Origin: CAVXXD01 sp963765625
Lineage (GTDB): Bacteria; Actinomycetota; Geothermincolia; Geothermincolales; Geothermincolaceae
Length of the DNA: 64,000 bases
NCBI GenBank assembly: GCA_963765625.1
Contig: CAVXXD010000010.1
Coordinates: 310,001 to 374,000 of the forward strand
Direction of reading: 5' to 3'
Shown piece by piece: positions 1-11,700 of this stretch. Below the pieces are notes generated by a model. That model searched no databases. It had not been told where the DNA came from and was given only the letters and a program-made list of their open reading frames with translations. The translations under genes and the position numbers were made by a program. Numbering within the stretch: the stretch's first letter is position 1; every line of letters begins with the position of its first letter.

Positions 1-168
1 GCCGGGGCCTTCCCCCACGAACATGATGTCGGCCTGCTCGTTGCCGACCCCGAAGACGAAGCGGTTGCGGGAAGAGGCGAGCTGGCAGCGGGTACACTCG
101 TGGACGGCCTCGTAGAGCTCGTTGAGGGAAGTTGCTCCTTCCCAGTCGCCCACGTTTACCTCACGCAT
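1..168 (-). CDS. Uracil-DNA glycosylase, family 4 (N-terminal fragment)
   Basis: Only the first 56 codons are in the window; the 3' end lies beyond base 1. The translation has a CTRCQL cysteine pair, then SSRNRFVFGVGNEQADIMFVGEG, the opening of family 4/5 uracil-DNA glycosylases: two Fe-S cysteines followed by the GEGPG uracil-binding loop. The family removes uracil from DNA in base excision repair. The two C-terminal Fe-S cysteines cannot be checked. The ATG at 166-168 lies 18 bp downstream of the FmdB-like gene, so the two probably share a transcript. Family assignment is by motif recognition. Confidence 0.85.
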   Translation of the reverse strand, partial: MREVNVGDWEGATSLNELYEAVHECTRCQLASSRNRFVFGVGNEQADIMFVGEGPG

Positions 169-186
169 CCGCACTGTCCACCCAAC

Positions 187-423
187 TCAGTGCATGCAAC
201 TCGAGCAGCTGGACGAAGTGCAGCTGCCGCAGCCCGACCCACCCGCGGAAGAATGGAAATCTCCGCCGGAAGCGGAGCCACTCTTAAAACCGAAGACCGA
301 GAAGAGCTTCTTTATATCCTCACAGCCGCACCCGGGACAGGACGTCGCGCCGTCATCGGTGTTGCGGGCGAAATACTCGAAGACCTCTCCGCAGCCTCCG
401 CATTTATATTCGTAAAATGGCAT
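187..423 (-). CDS. FmdB family zinc-ribbon protein
   Basis: 78-residue protein beginning MPFYEYKCGGCGEVFEYF with a second CPGCG pair near residue 30. This is the CxxC...CxxC single zinc ribbon of the FmdB regulatory-protein family. The Gly/Ser/Cys-rich tail (CGSCTSSSCSSCMH) is also common in the family. The ATG is preceded by AAAGGAGG at good spacing. FmdB was named for a putative regulator of a formamidase/acetamidase operon, but for most members, including this one, the biochemical role is unknown. It lies directly upstream of the uracil-DNA glycosylase gene. Confidence 0.85.
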   Translation of the reverse strand: MPFYEYKCGGCGEVFEYFARNTDDGATSCPGCGCEDIKKLFSVFGFKSGSASGGDFHSSAGGSGCGSCTSSSCSSCMH

Positions 424-462
424 TCCGGCCGCCTCCTTTTAGTTCTATCAACCTCATATTCT

Positions 463-492
463 ATGATAGACACCTGCAAGGCGCCAGCACAA
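463..492 (-). promoter_or_regulatory. Putative promoter of the fmdB-like gene
   Basis: Read on the minus strand, TTGTGC (487-492) and TATCAT (463-468) are separated by 18 bp, about 40 bp upstream of the fmdB-like ATG. The -10 matches consensus at five of six positions; the -35 is weak. An inverted repeat TCTATCA-N13-TGATAGA (444-450 and 464-470) overlaps the -10. Confidence 0.4.
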
Positions 493-501
493 TCACCTGT
501 G

Positions 502-3066
502 TCATACCGCCGGGCGGCGGCGGCTGAACATCTTGAAGAGCTCGAACCAGACGATGCTCAGCCCTCCCACCCCCAGGCAGATGAGCAGGTCCTCGGCGTG
601 GAGCAGGGCGAAACCGAAGAGTTCGCGCATAAAGGGAACGTAGAGGGACAGCCCCAGGAAGACGAGGGTGCCACCGGTTATCCACCACAGGGCGGCATTG
701 TGGACCCGCATGGTCTGGCGGATGGTATTGTGCCACGAACGGTTGGTGAAGATGAGAGCGAGGTTGGAGATGACCAGCGCGGTGAAGGTGAGGGCCCTGG
801 TCTCTTCCTCGGACTGGCCGCGCCAGTGGGAGATGGCGAAGACCAGGCAGACCACCGCCAGCACGCTCAAGCCCTGCAGCACGCTGAGGACCAGGGTCCG
901 ACGGGAGAAAAGCGGTTCCCCCGGCTCGCGGGGCGGACGGAGCATCACGTCGTCCTCTTCCGGCTCCGCTTCAAAGACCACCGAGCAGGCCGGGTCGATG
1001 ATCAGCTCCAGGAAGGCGATGTGCACCGGCAGCAGCACCAGAGGCAGCTTGAAGAGGACGGGGATGAAGGACATGCCCGCTATGGGCACGTGTACGGCGA
1101 CGATGTAGGCCATGGCCTTCTTGAGGTTGTCGAAGATTCGGCGCCCCATCCTCACCGCCCCTTCGATGGAGGAGAAGTCGTCGTCTAAGAGGACCAGGGC
1201 GGCCGCCTCGCGGGCCACGTCGGTTCCCCGCTCCCCCATGGCGATGCCGATGTCCGCCGCTTTCAGGGCCGGGGCGTCGTTAACGCCGTCCCCGGTCATG
1301 GCAGTGACCTCCCCGTTGGCTTTCAACGCCTTCACCAGGCGCAGCTTCTGCTCCGGCACCACCCGCGCGAAGATGTTCACCGTCTTGATGCGCTCTTGCA
1401 ATTCTTCGTCGCTCATGGCGTCCAGCTCCGGCCCGGTTATATACTCGTCCCGGGGCTTAAGGCCTATCTGTTCCGCGACGTTCTGGGCGGTTCCGGGATA
1501 GTCACCGGTGATCATCACCACCCGGATGCCCGCGGCGTAGCATTCTTTGACCGCGGCAGGCACGGTTGGGCGCACCGGGTCGGCCAGCCCGACCATGCCC
1601 ATGAACTCGAAGCGGAAATCATGCTGGTCCGGCGGCAGGTCTGAGCGGCTGAAAACGGCTCTGGCCACCCCCAGCACCCGCAGGCCCATCTCGGCCATGG
1701 TGCTGATGTGGGCCGAGAGCACCTGCCTTTCCACCCCGCTGAAGTGGCAGAGGTCGGCGATGGCCTCCGGCGCGCCCTTTGCGGCAATGACGTAGTCGCG
1801 GCTGTCGGGTGACTTCCACACGTGGGAAAGGGCCAGCAGCACCTGGGAAAGCGGGTATTCCCGCTCCAGGGACCAATCCCCGTGAAGGTGCTCGGTCCGG
1901 GCCAGGGCCAGGTCCCCCAACTGCTGAAAAGCAAGATCCACGGGGTCGAAGGCTTCCCTCTGGCTGGCCAGGATGCTGAACTCCACCAGCTCGTGGAACC
2001 TCTCCGGCAATTCCACTTCCTCCCGGCTGTCCAGCTCGAAATACTCACCACCGGCGAAGAGGGTGCTCACGGTCATGCGGTTGAGGGTCAGGGTGCCGGT
2101 CTTGTCGACGCAGAGCACGTCAGCCGAGCCCAGGGTCTCCACCGCCGGAGTCTGGCGGGTTAGCACGTTTCGCTTGGACATGCGCCAGGCGCCCAGGGTC
2201 AGGAAGATGGTCAGCACCACCGGGAATTCCTCCGGCAGCATGGCCATGGAAAGGGCCACCCCCACCAGTAACCCCTCCAACCAGGCGTCCGTCGAATCGA
2301 TGCCGTTGATGGCGGCATAGATCACCACTACTACTACGCAGAAGGCCAGGGCAAAGACGGCGATAAGGCGGACCAGGCGCCCCGTCTCCTTCTGCAGCGG
2401 GGTCTTCTCGGGCTCGATCTTGGTCAGCGCCGTCCCGATCTTTCCCATCTCCGTCCGCTCGCCGGTGGCCATGACCTCGGCGATGCCGTGGCCCTTCACT
2501 ACCAGGGTCCCGGAGAAGATGAAGGGGAGGTCGTCGCCTCCCGGGTTGCCCGGTTCTGATGGCACGGCCTCGCAGGGGAACTTGCGTACCGGAACCGATT
2601 CCCCGGTAAGCAGGGACTCATCCACGCTCATGTGGGCACAGTCCAGCAGCACGGCATCCGCCGGCACGCGGTCCCCCTCCTGCAGGACCAGGGTGTCCCC
2701 ACGCGCCACCTCCCGCCCGGCGATGCGTTCCTGGACGCCATCCCGGATCACCAGGGCGCGCGGGCTGGAAAGGTCGCGCAAGGCCTCCAGGGCCCGCTCC
2801 GTCTTGCGCTCCTGGTAGAAAGTAATGCCGATGATGACGAAGACGAAGCTCAGCAGGATGGCCGCCTCCTGGCGCTCACCCAGCAGCAGGTAGACGATCC
2901 CGCCCCCGATGAGCAGCAGGAACATGGGCTCGCGGAATATGTCCAGGAACATGCGGAGGACATGACGCCTGCTCCCTGCTCCAAGCTCGTTATGTCCTTC
3001 TGCCTCGAGGCGGCGGGCCGCCTCTTCCTTCGTAAGGCCCGTCAGGGCGGTTATGTCGAATGCCAT
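502..3066 (-). CDS. Cation-translocating P-type ATPase (P2-like)
   Basis: 854 residues with the complete P-type layout. There is an N-terminal cation-ATPase domain (GLTKEEAARRL, about 10-30), the actuator TGES motif at 154-157, and PEEFP in the central membrane helix at 278-282. The phosphorylation site DKTGTLT has its Asp at 321, the hinge TGDGVNDAPALK is in the second half, and a C-terminal bundle of hydrophobic helices follows. The enzyme pumps a cation across the membrane using ATP. PEEFP in place of the PEGLP of classical Ca2+ pumps, and a later helix reading LIIDPACSVVFE, make the ion uncertain. It is transcribed away from groES and ends 78 bp before the fmdB-like gene. Weak GA-rich ribosome binding site before the ATG. 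Confidence 0.88.
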   Translation of the reverse strand: MAFDITALTGLTKEEAARRLEAEGHNELGAGSRRHVLRMFLDIFREPMFLLLIGGGIVYLLLGERQEAAILLSFVFVIIGITFYQERKTERALEALRDLSSPRALVIRDGVQERIAGREVARGDTLVLQEGDRVPADAVLLDCAHMSVDESLLTGESVPVRKFPCEAVPSEPGNPGGDDLPFIFSGTLVVKGHGIAEVMATGERTEMGKIGTALTKIEPEKTPLQKETGRLVRLIAVFALAFCVVVVVIYAAINGIDSTDAWLEGLLVGVALSMAMLPEEFPVVLTIFLTLGAWRMSKRNVLTRQTPAVETLGSADVLCVDKTGTLTLNRMTVSTLFAGGEYFELDSREEVELPERFHELVEFSILASQREAFDPVDLAFQQLGDLALARTEHLHGDWSLEREYPLSQVLLALSHVWKSPDSRDYVIAAKGAPEAIADLCHFSGVERQVLSAHISTMAEMGLRVLGVARAVFSRSDLPPDQHDFRFEFMGMVGLADPVRPTVPAAVKECYAAGIRVVMITGDYPGTAQNVAEQIGLKPRDEYITGPELDAMSDEELQERIKTVNIFARVVPEQKLRLVKALKANGEVTAMTGDGVNDAPALKAADIGIAMGERGTDVAREAAALVLLDDDFSSIEGAVRMGRRIFDNLKKAMAYIVAVHVPIAGMSFIPVLFKLPLVLLPVHIAFLELIIDPACSVVFEAEPEEDDVMLRPPREPGEPLFSRRTLVLSVLQGLSVLAVVCLVFAISHWRGQSEEETRALTFTALVISNLALIFTNRSWHNTIRQTMRVHNAALWWITGGTLVFLGLSLYVPFMRELFGFALLHAEDLLICLGVGGLSIVWFELFKMFSRRRPAV

Positions 3067-3214
3067 CCCTGTCTCTCTTTTCCACTCTCCGGCCGAACGT
3101 AATCCAATACACGTGTGAACTGGGGATTCATCAAGGAAAGCGTTTCAATAAGTTTATCATCACAAGCATGGGTTTGGAAACTCGGCGGGTTGGGAAGATC
3201 TTCTTTTCAGACCC

Positions 3215-3243
3215 TTGATTTTTGCATAGACAGCCGCTAACAT
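3215..3243 (+). promoter_or_regulatory. Putative sigma-A promoter of groES-groEL
   Basis: TTGATT (3215-3220), a 17-bp spacer and TAACAT (3238-3243), each matching four of six consensus positions. The predicted start site falls at about 3250, on the edge of the CIRCE operator, as expected for HrcA-repressed promoters. Confidence 0.6.
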
Positions 3244-3252
3244 TAATTTTTG

Positions 3253-3279
3253 TTGGCACTCTCTCAATGTGAGTGCTAA
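3253..3279 (+). promoter_or_regulatory. CIRCE operator (HrcA binding site)
   Basis: TTGGCACTC, nine bases, then GAGTGCTAA: the 9-9-9 inverted repeat of CIRCE with one mismatch in the left arm. It sits between the putative promoter and the groES start. CIRCE is the operator of the heat-shock repressor HrcA, so groES-groEL is very probably HrcA-regulated. hrcA itself is not in the window. Confidence 0.95.
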
Positions 3280-3364
3280 CACTCCAAGGAAGTGACTGCT
3301 ATCAGCTCAATCCGTGGAGTGCTACCGGAGAATAATCAGGACGTGGAAGAAGGAGGGATGTGTA

Positions 3365-3652
3365 ATGAATCTGAAGCCTTTAGGCGATCGCGTGATCGTG
3401 AAGGCCAACGAGGGAGACGAGATGACCGCCAGTGGTCTGGTCATCCCCGACACCGCCAAGGAAAAGCCCCAGGAGGGCGAGATCCTGGCCGTGGGACCCG
3501 GGAAGTATGAAGACGGCAAGCATGTGCCCATGGAGGTCAAGGTGGGCGACAAGGTCATCTATTCCAAGTACGGCGGAACCGAAGTGAAGGTCGCCGGCGA
3601 AGATTACCTCATCCTCAGCGAGAGGGACATCCTCGCCATCGTCGAGAAATAA
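3365..3652 (+). CDS. groS: Co-chaperonin GroES
   Basis: 95-residue protein starting MNLKPLGDRVIVK, the canonical GroES N terminus, and ending with the conserved EDYLILSERDILAI segment. The mobile loop (EMTASGLVIPDTAKEKP) and GEILAVGPG are present. GroES caps the GroEL ring during ATP-driven folding in the cytoplasm. An upstream in-frame ATG at 3314 exists, but the ATG at 3365 has the strong AAGGAGGG site (3350-3356) and matches family length. It is 41 bp upstream of groEL, under the CIRCE operator. Confidence 0.97.
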   Translation: MNLKPLGDRVIVKANEGDEMTASGLVIPDTAKEKPQEGEILAVGPGKYEDGKHVPMEVKVGDKVIYSKYGGTEVKVAGEDYLILSERDILAIVEK

Positions 3653-3693
3653 CATACGCAACCCGGGAATTTTACCTTAGAGGAGGTTAGAGA

Positions 3694-5325
<1,632 letters not shown>

Positions 5326-5353
5326 GCTGAAAAGCTGACACCGCCGCAACAGC

Positions 5354-5390
5354 GAGACGGCCCCCGACGGGGGCCGTCTCTTTCTTTATT
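5354..5390 (+). terminator. Rho-independent terminator after groEL
   Basis: Perfect 12-bp stem GAGACGGCCCCC / GGGGGCCGTCTC with a three-base GAC loop (5354-5380), followed by the T-rich run TTTCTTTATT. It ends the groES-groEL transcript. Confidence 0.93.
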
Positions 5391-5403
5391 GTTTCTTTTC
5401 TTC

Positions 5404-8400
5404 TCAGTAGCCGAGCAGCCTGAAGCCGTCCAGAACCAGCTTCTGATTTAGGGTGGCGCCCATGTTGGAGTTGTCATGGGTGTCGATGTAGTGATGCCCG
5501 CTCAGCTTGAAGACGAACTTGTACCGGTGATCCTTGATCATGTGATAGGTGTACTGGCCTGTCTGGTTATCGTAACTGAAGTCGTCCGAGGTGTTGTAAT
5601 CGGCCGTCTCGTCCGAGGCGCTCTCCGTGTCGGAGAAGAGCTGCTGGTAGGCGCTGTTGTTGGAGAGGTCGTAGACACCGAGCTCGTAGACGGCCTTTGC
5701 CTGGTAGCTCGCCGGCTTTATGGTGACATAGCCCGAGACGAAGCCGCGCGTGTCGGTGTAGTGGTTTCCGTTCATGTCCGACAGGTAGAGTTTCGGCTGG
5801 AAATTGTAATGGACGGTTATGTCCATATCCTGCCCGGCAGTCACGGTCCGCTCCAGGGTGTTGGTCTGGTTGTACGTGTACGATGTGTAATGATCGCCCC
5901 CGGTGCCGTACATCCAGAGTGCCAGGCTTCCGGTCGCAGTGTCCTGCAGTGATTGCAGATGGTTGCTGTCGGATTCCCTCAGGGCACCGCTCTTGGTGGG
6001 CGCCGGCGCGGTCCACTGGCTCGCGTTGAACAGGATGGACGGGCCTCCCCTGGTGTTGAGGATGGTGTTGAACTCCCCGAAAGTCAGGCTGTAGGTCTCC
6101 GCCGGGTTGTCGGGGTTGGTGCCCGAAGAAGTGGTAACGGTTCCCGTGGAGACCACGTTGTTGCTGCTGTCCAGGATGTCGTAGGAGCCGGGTGGCAGGT
6201 TGTCGAAGCGGTACCTGATGATGTTCCAGGTGTTGTCCAGGGAAACGGTGCTGTAAGGCGCCGCCGTGCCGGTCCACTCGTCGTAGTGCATCAACTCGTG
6301 GGTCTGCGAGAGCCAGGGGATGGGGATGAGCTCGGTAACGCTGGCACTGACTGGCGTGTCAGAGGTGCCGTGCAGCCTGGCTTTTACGACAGGTGGAGAC
6401 GTGGTGCCGGCCGGGACGATGTCGCGGCTTGCTATCATGCGCCCGTTGAGGCCGAGATTGAGGTCGGTCACCACGCCGTCGGCGTTCAACACCGGCACAC
6501 CCTCTCCCAGGGCCATCTGCGCCAGCTCGTCGGCCCTGGTCAGCACCGCCTGTGCGTCCGCCGGCAGGTTAAAGACGCCGACTTGGGACCTCGTGAGGTT
6601 GCTCGTGTCCACTTGGCTCATAACCAGCTGCTCGGTGCAGGCGAGGAACATCTCCGTCTCCGCTTTCATGTAACGGTTGTAGTAATTCGTGATGTAATCC
6701 TCGGTCGTGCCGTAGGTGACCGGGTCGTAGTCGCGGGCGAACTTGACGCATTCCGCCGCCATGAGCTGGTAGAGCCACGAGTTTTTGAAGAGCGTCTCCA
6801 TGTTTTCCTCGTAGGCCGAGAGCAACGTGGTCCCCGTCGCCGTGGCCGAACAGTCGACTGTTTTCCTGCTCCTGGCCGGAACCGCTATCTTCTGGACCTG
6901 AGAGGTCCCGTCCCCCTTCAGGTAAGTGATGCGCACGTCGGCATCGGTCTGTTCGGGGTTCTGGATGCAGAGATAGGTGGTGAAGCCCGGCCTGCGGGTC
7001 CCTTCGGCGAAATACTGCTTCGTCGAGGGGGAGGTTACGCCGGACTGGACATGGCCGCCGTTCCACCTGTCCATGTAATTGAAGTATATGGACCTTTCGG
7101 CGATGAGGCCGGCGCCGTCAGTGGATTCAACGCTGGCTGAGAAGTCGCAGTTTTCCGTCCCGTTACTTCCAATGACATCATTGACCATCACCGTCCTGCG
7201 GGAGCGAGCCGGTATGTCCACACTCTGCTGCTGGTTGGACCCGTCCCCCTTCATGTAGGTGATCAGGGCGCTGGTGTCAGCGTCACCGGGGTTCTGGATG
7301 CAGAGGTAGGAGTCGAAGCCGGGGCGGGTGGTGCCTTCGGCGAAATAGAGCTTCGGTGCAGGTTCCGGCACCGCGCCCTGACAGCTCCCACCGCTCCATT
7401 TGCCTTGGTAGTCGAAGTACATGGGGCGCTCGACCACGAGGCCGACTCCGTTGGTGGATTCTATAACAGCGGAAAAGTCGGATGCTTCACTGTCGTCCTG
7501 GCCGATAACGTCGTTTACCTTGACGGTCGTACGGGATTTTCCAATCAGCTGCAGCAGCTGCTGCTGGTTGGACCCGTCACCCTTCATGTAAGTCACGGAG
7601 ATGTCGGCCTGGCTCTCCCCGGGGTTCTGGATGCAGAGGTAGGTGTCGAAACCGGGGCGGGTGGTGCCTTCGGCCAGGTACTGTTTGACCAGCGGGACAG
7701 CTGATCCCAGGTTTATGTGACCGCCCGTCCACGTGCCGTTGTAACTGAAATACATGGGGCGCTCAGCTACAATGGCCTGACCGTTGACCGACTCCACCCT
7801 GGCCGAAAAGTCTGCTGCCTCGCCGTCCAGTTCGCCGAAGAAGGTGTTGACGTTGACGGTGGCCCTGGAAAGGGCAGGTACCGTCATCAGCTGCTCGACA
7901 TTGCTGCCGTCAGTCTTCATATAGGTGATCTTGACATCCGAACCCTTCACCCCGGGGTTCTGGATGCAGATGAAGGAGTGGAAGCCGGGCCTCACCGATC
8001 CTTCCGCGAAATAATGCTCCATCATCGGCTCCAGGGCGCCCGACTGACACGAACCGTCTTCCAGCATGCCGTTGTAGTTGAAATACATGGGGCGCTCGGC
8101 CACTATGTTCACCCCGTTGGTCGCCTCTACCTGCATGGAGAAGTCGCTGGTGGCGCTGAGCCCGTTCAACTCGTCCAGGGCTATGTCTCGAGCCTGTTGC
8201 AGGGCGCAGTTGGGTGACCCGGGCGGGTGGATGACCAGTGACTGATAGAAGGCGTCAACTGCCGTCTCCATCGAGTTCATGGGCAGGATGACGTTCTTCG
8301 CGTATTGGGTAAGCGGGGTCTTGTCGTCCTTATAGTAGTCGTAGCCGTTTTCCATGAAGTCCTGCAGCTGGTTATAGGCAACGGTTATGGCTGCAATCTG

Positions 8401-8760
8401 CTTATTGGCCTCCTGCGTCAGGTTGTTGAACTGCAGCTTGTTGGTTATGGCCCCGATCTCCTCGGATATCTGGTCTTCCTCGTCGATCATCGCCTCGAGC
8501 TGCTCCATCTGCTGCTCGACCTCCTCCATTGCCTCTTCCGTCGGGTCTGACCCCAGAAAATGCTTGGCGATGGAGAAGAGGTCCTTGGTCAGCGAGATGG
8601 CCCCGAATGCAATCTGGATGCCTATCCATATCTCCCCGAACTGGGCCTGAGCCGGCTGGATGGAGACCGGTGAGAGCACCGGAAGGCCAAAGGTCGCCAG
8701 CATGCATGTGAGTACGGCCACGCAGACCGCTCTGCCTGCCGTCGTCCTTGCCCTTTTCAT
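5404..8760 (-). CDS. Secreted multi-repeat protein, helical head type (paralog A)
   Basis: About 1118 residues of unknown function. A signal peptide (MKRARTT, hydrophobic core, AQAQ) is followed by a Glu/Gln-rich probable coiled coil (about 60-130). Four repeats of about 111 residues come next, each with an FSxxVES.NG start, ERPMYFNY, YFAEGTTRPGF, the CIQNPG core, YMKGDGS and a SRxTVxVN end. A helical segment and a long beta-rich C terminus follow. The start at 8760 has AAAGAGG five bases upstream; an alternative ATG at 8784 overlaps the stop of the upstream gene. It is a tandem paralog of that gene, with the same head, repeats and post-repeat region. It is probably exported; no anchor is visible. 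Confidence 0.8.
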   Translation of the reverse strand: MKRARTTAGRAVCVAVLTCMLATFGLPVLSPVSIQPAQAQFGEIWIGIQIAFGAISLTKDLFSIAKHFLGSDPTEEAMEEVEQQMEQLEAMIDEEDQISEEIGAITNKLQFNNLTQEANKQIAAITVAYNQLQDFMENGYDYYKDDKTPLTQYAKNVILPMNSMETAVDAFYQSLVIHPPGSPNCALQQARDIALDELNGLSATSDFSMQVEATNGVNIVAERPMYFNYNGMLEDGSCQSGALEPMMEHYFAEGSVRPGFHSFICIQNPGVKGSDVKITYMKTDGSNVEQLMTVPALSRATVNVNTFFGELDGEAADFSARVESVNGQAIVAERPMYFSYNGTWTGGHINLGSAVPLVKQYLAEGTTRPGFDTYLCIQNPGESQADISVTYMKGDGSNQQQLLQLIGKSRTTVKVNDVIGQDDSEASDFSAVIESTNGVGLVVERPMYFDYQGKWSGGSCQGAVPEPAPKLYFAEGTTRPGFDSYLCIQNPGDADTSALITYMKGDGSNQQQSVDIPARSRRTVMVNDVIGSNGTENCDFSASVESTDGAGLIAERSIYFNYMDRWNGGHVQSGVTSPSTKQYFAEGTRRPGFTTYLCIQNPEQTDADVRITYLKGDGTSQVQKIAVPARSRKTVDCSATATGTTLLSAYEENMETLFKNSWLYQLMAAECVKFARDYDPVTYGTTEDYITNYYNRYMKAETEMFLACTEQLVMSQVDTSNLTRSQVGVFNLPADAQAVLTRADELAQMALGEGVPVLNADGVVTDLNLGLNGRMIASRDIVPAGTTSPPVVKARLHGTSDTPVSASVTELIPIPWLSQTHELMHYDEWTGTAAPYSTVSLDNTWNIIRYRFDNLPPGSYDILDSSNNVVSTGTVTTSSGTNPDNPAETYSLTFGEFNTILNTRGGPSILFNASQWTAPAPTKSGALRESDSNHLQSLQDTATGSLALWMYGTGGDHYTSYTYNQTNTLERTVTAGQDMDITVHYNFQPKLYLSDMNGNHYTDTRGFVSGYVTIKPASYQAKAVYELGVYDLSNNSAYQQLFSDTESASDETADYNTSDDFSYDNQTGQYTYHMIKDHRYKFVFKLSGHHYIDTHDNSNMGATLNQKLVLDGFRLLGY

Positions 8761-8780
8761 TATGTTTACCTCTTTCCGCC

Positions 8781-11700
8781 TCATGGGGCCATCACCCCCA
8801 TCGTGGACAACCGGATCAACTGGTTGACCTCAGCCTCGCCTCCGTCACTGACCCCCCCGTCGTCACAGTCGATATAGCCGTAGAAGGTCACGACGAACTT
8901 GTACTCGTGGCCCTTGGTCAGCGTGATGGTGTTGTAGTTGGTCAGGGTGGATTTTCCGAAGTCGTCCTGGCAGGTGTAGTGTCCGGAATCGCTGTGGGCG
9001 TTGGCGTCATCGCTGGTCAGGGCGATGGTGCTGTTGGCGGTTTTGTCATACAGGTGTATGTCGTACTTCATGTAGCCATGGGCAGTGTTCTTGTACCAGT
9101 CGAAATCGGACCAGACGTATCCGTAAGCGTATTTCTGATGGCCGCTGGAGGACTGGAGGTTGAAGTTGAGCCCTTCCTGGAACTTCACCTGGAGATCGGC
9201 CGCAACGCTGAACGAATTACTGGTGAAGGTATAGGTCCGCTTGAAATAGGTGTCCTTTACCGTTCCCGTAAAGAGCCAGATCCCCATCTTGCCGGCGTTC
9301 AGGTCCTCGGCGAAGGAACTGCTTATCTTGCTGGTGAGAGACCCGTCATCGGCCGAAGTGGCCGCCCATTGCGCGGCATCGCAGGAGAGCCTGCTGTTCC
9401 TCAGGGTCGAAGTGAAGTGGCCGTAGGAGAGGTACAGGGTGTTGCTACCATCTGTCGGGTCGGTAAACGCGGTCTGCTCGACCTTGGCCGTCCCGATGGC
9501 GCTGCCGGACGGCCCGATTATGGAGTACGTGCCATCCGGCCAGTGGCCCCCGGTCGTGTCGGGATCAAACTGGAACTTGGGCGTGGACCAGTTGGTGGAG
9601 AGCCCGAGGGTGCGTATGGCCGTTCCCGACCCCGACCAGGTGTCGTACTTCTGCTGGGCGCCGGCCTTCGACAGCCATTGAATGCTGCCGGCCTGGCTGG
9701 TCGTGGCGGAGTATTGCGTCCCTCCGCCGGATGCCTGGACCTTTACGGTGGGGATGGTGTTCTTTGCCACCGCGTCCTCCGAAGAGACCACTCTCCCGCA
9801 GATCCCGGCGTTGACGACGTTGCCCGAGTCCGGTAATTCGGTCTCGCCCAACGCTATCCTCCGCAAAAGGTCGGCACTGGCGAATATCTCGTCGGCTTCC
9901 GCCGGCAGGGAGAGGTAGTGCTGGTCGGCGTTCCAGTTGTAGGAGCCGTTGTTGGCCGCTGCCATCACCAGCTGCTCGACGCAGGACATGAAGAGGTCGG
10001 TCTCTTCCTTCATGTATTTGCCCTTGTAGGTGTTTTGCAGCCAGTAGGAGCTGGTCTTGGGAACCTCGTAGTCGAGGGCATTGCACTGGGAAGCAGCCCC
10101 GATTACCTGGTAGTAGAGGCACTCCTCGAAGAATGAAGCGAGGTACCTTTCGTAAGCGTCGGTAAGGGTAGAACCCTCATAGGTGTCGCCCACGTTCATG
10201 GTGTAACGGCTCATGGCCGGCACCTTCACCAAAGCCTGCTGGGTTGAGCCGTCGCCCTTCATGAAGGTTATCTTCACGTCGGCGTCGCGGCCTTCGGGGT
10301 TCTGGATGCAGATGTAGGAGTCGAAGTTGGGGCGGACCGTGCCTTCGGCGAAGTAGAACTTGCCCTCGGGGTAGCTCACGCCCGCCTCGTCGTGCCCGCC
10401 GGTCCACTTGGAGCGGTAGTTGAAATAGCTGGGCCGCTCGGCCAGGATGCCCTGCCCGTTGGTGCATTCGACCTTGGCGGAGAAGTCGTGCGCGTCGTCC
10501 TCGGCCTCGCCCAGCACCTCTTTGACGTTTATGGTGCCGCGGGAGTAAGGGGCTACCGAGATGCTCTGAGCCTGGTTGGAGCCGTCGCCCTTCATGTAGG
10601 TGACAGTAACGTCGGCGGTTTCACCGCCGGGGTTCTGGATGCAGATGTAGGAGTCGAAGCTGGGGCGGACGGTGCCCTCGGCGAAATATTGGGTGGTTGA
10701 AAGCCCGGTGCTGCCGTTCTGGCAGTGGCCGCCGGTCCAGCCGTCCCGGTAAGAGAAATACATGGGGCGCTCGCCGACTATCCCCACACCGTTGACGCAT
10801 TCCACCTTGGCGGAAAAGTCGCAGGCTTCGCTGTCTTCCTGCCCGATGACGTCGTTGACCTTCACGGTATAACGCGAGTGAGGGGGGACGACGAGGGACT
10901 GTGCCTGGTTGGAGCCGTCGCCCTTCATGTAGGTTATGGCCACCTCGGCGTCGGTGGTTTCGGGATTCTGCAGGCAGAGGAAGGAATCGAAGCCGGGCCG
11001 GGTGGTGCCCTCCGCGAAGAACATCGAGGTCGAGGGCTGGCGTACGCCCGCATTGACGTGACCGCCGTCCCAGCCGTCGCCGTAGTTGAAGTACATGGCG
11101 CGCTCCGCCACGATATCGGTGCCTCCCGTCGACTCCACCTTGGCCGAGAAATCCGCACCAGAGCCGTCGACTGCGCCGAAGAAGGCGTTGACGCTGACGG
11201 TCGACCTGCAAAGCGGCGGGATGATGATGTGCTGCTCGGTAGTGGAGCCGTCGCCCTTCATATAATCTATGCGCACCGTGGCGATCTCGTCCCTCGGGTT
11301 CTGGATGCAGAAGTAAGACGAGAAGCCAGGGCGGACGGTCCCTTCCGAGAAGAAGAAGGTCGTGCCGGGATCGTCGATCCCGCTCTGGGTGGAGCCGCCG
11401 TTCCACACGTCGTTGTAATTGAAGTACATGGGGCGCTCGGTGACTATACCCACCCCGTTGGTGCTCTCGACGGTAGTGGAAAAGTCGCTCTGCACCGAAT
11501 TGCCGTTCAGTTCGTCCAGGGCGAAATCCCGCATCTGCAGCAGGACGGGGCGCTGGTCGGCGCCGATGCCGCCCTGGACCAGGGCCGTGTACCACTGGGC
11601 GATGGAGACGTCGATGTTGTTGCTGTCGAGGACGGCGTCCGACCACTGCTCGATCTGCGCGGGATCTACTTCACCGCGTTCCTTGTCCCCGATGTCGTAA

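Noticed and set aside
100..1188. Long plus-strand open frame over the FmdB and ATPase genes
   Set aside because: Shadow of well-supported minus-strand genes; no motif and no ribosome binding site.
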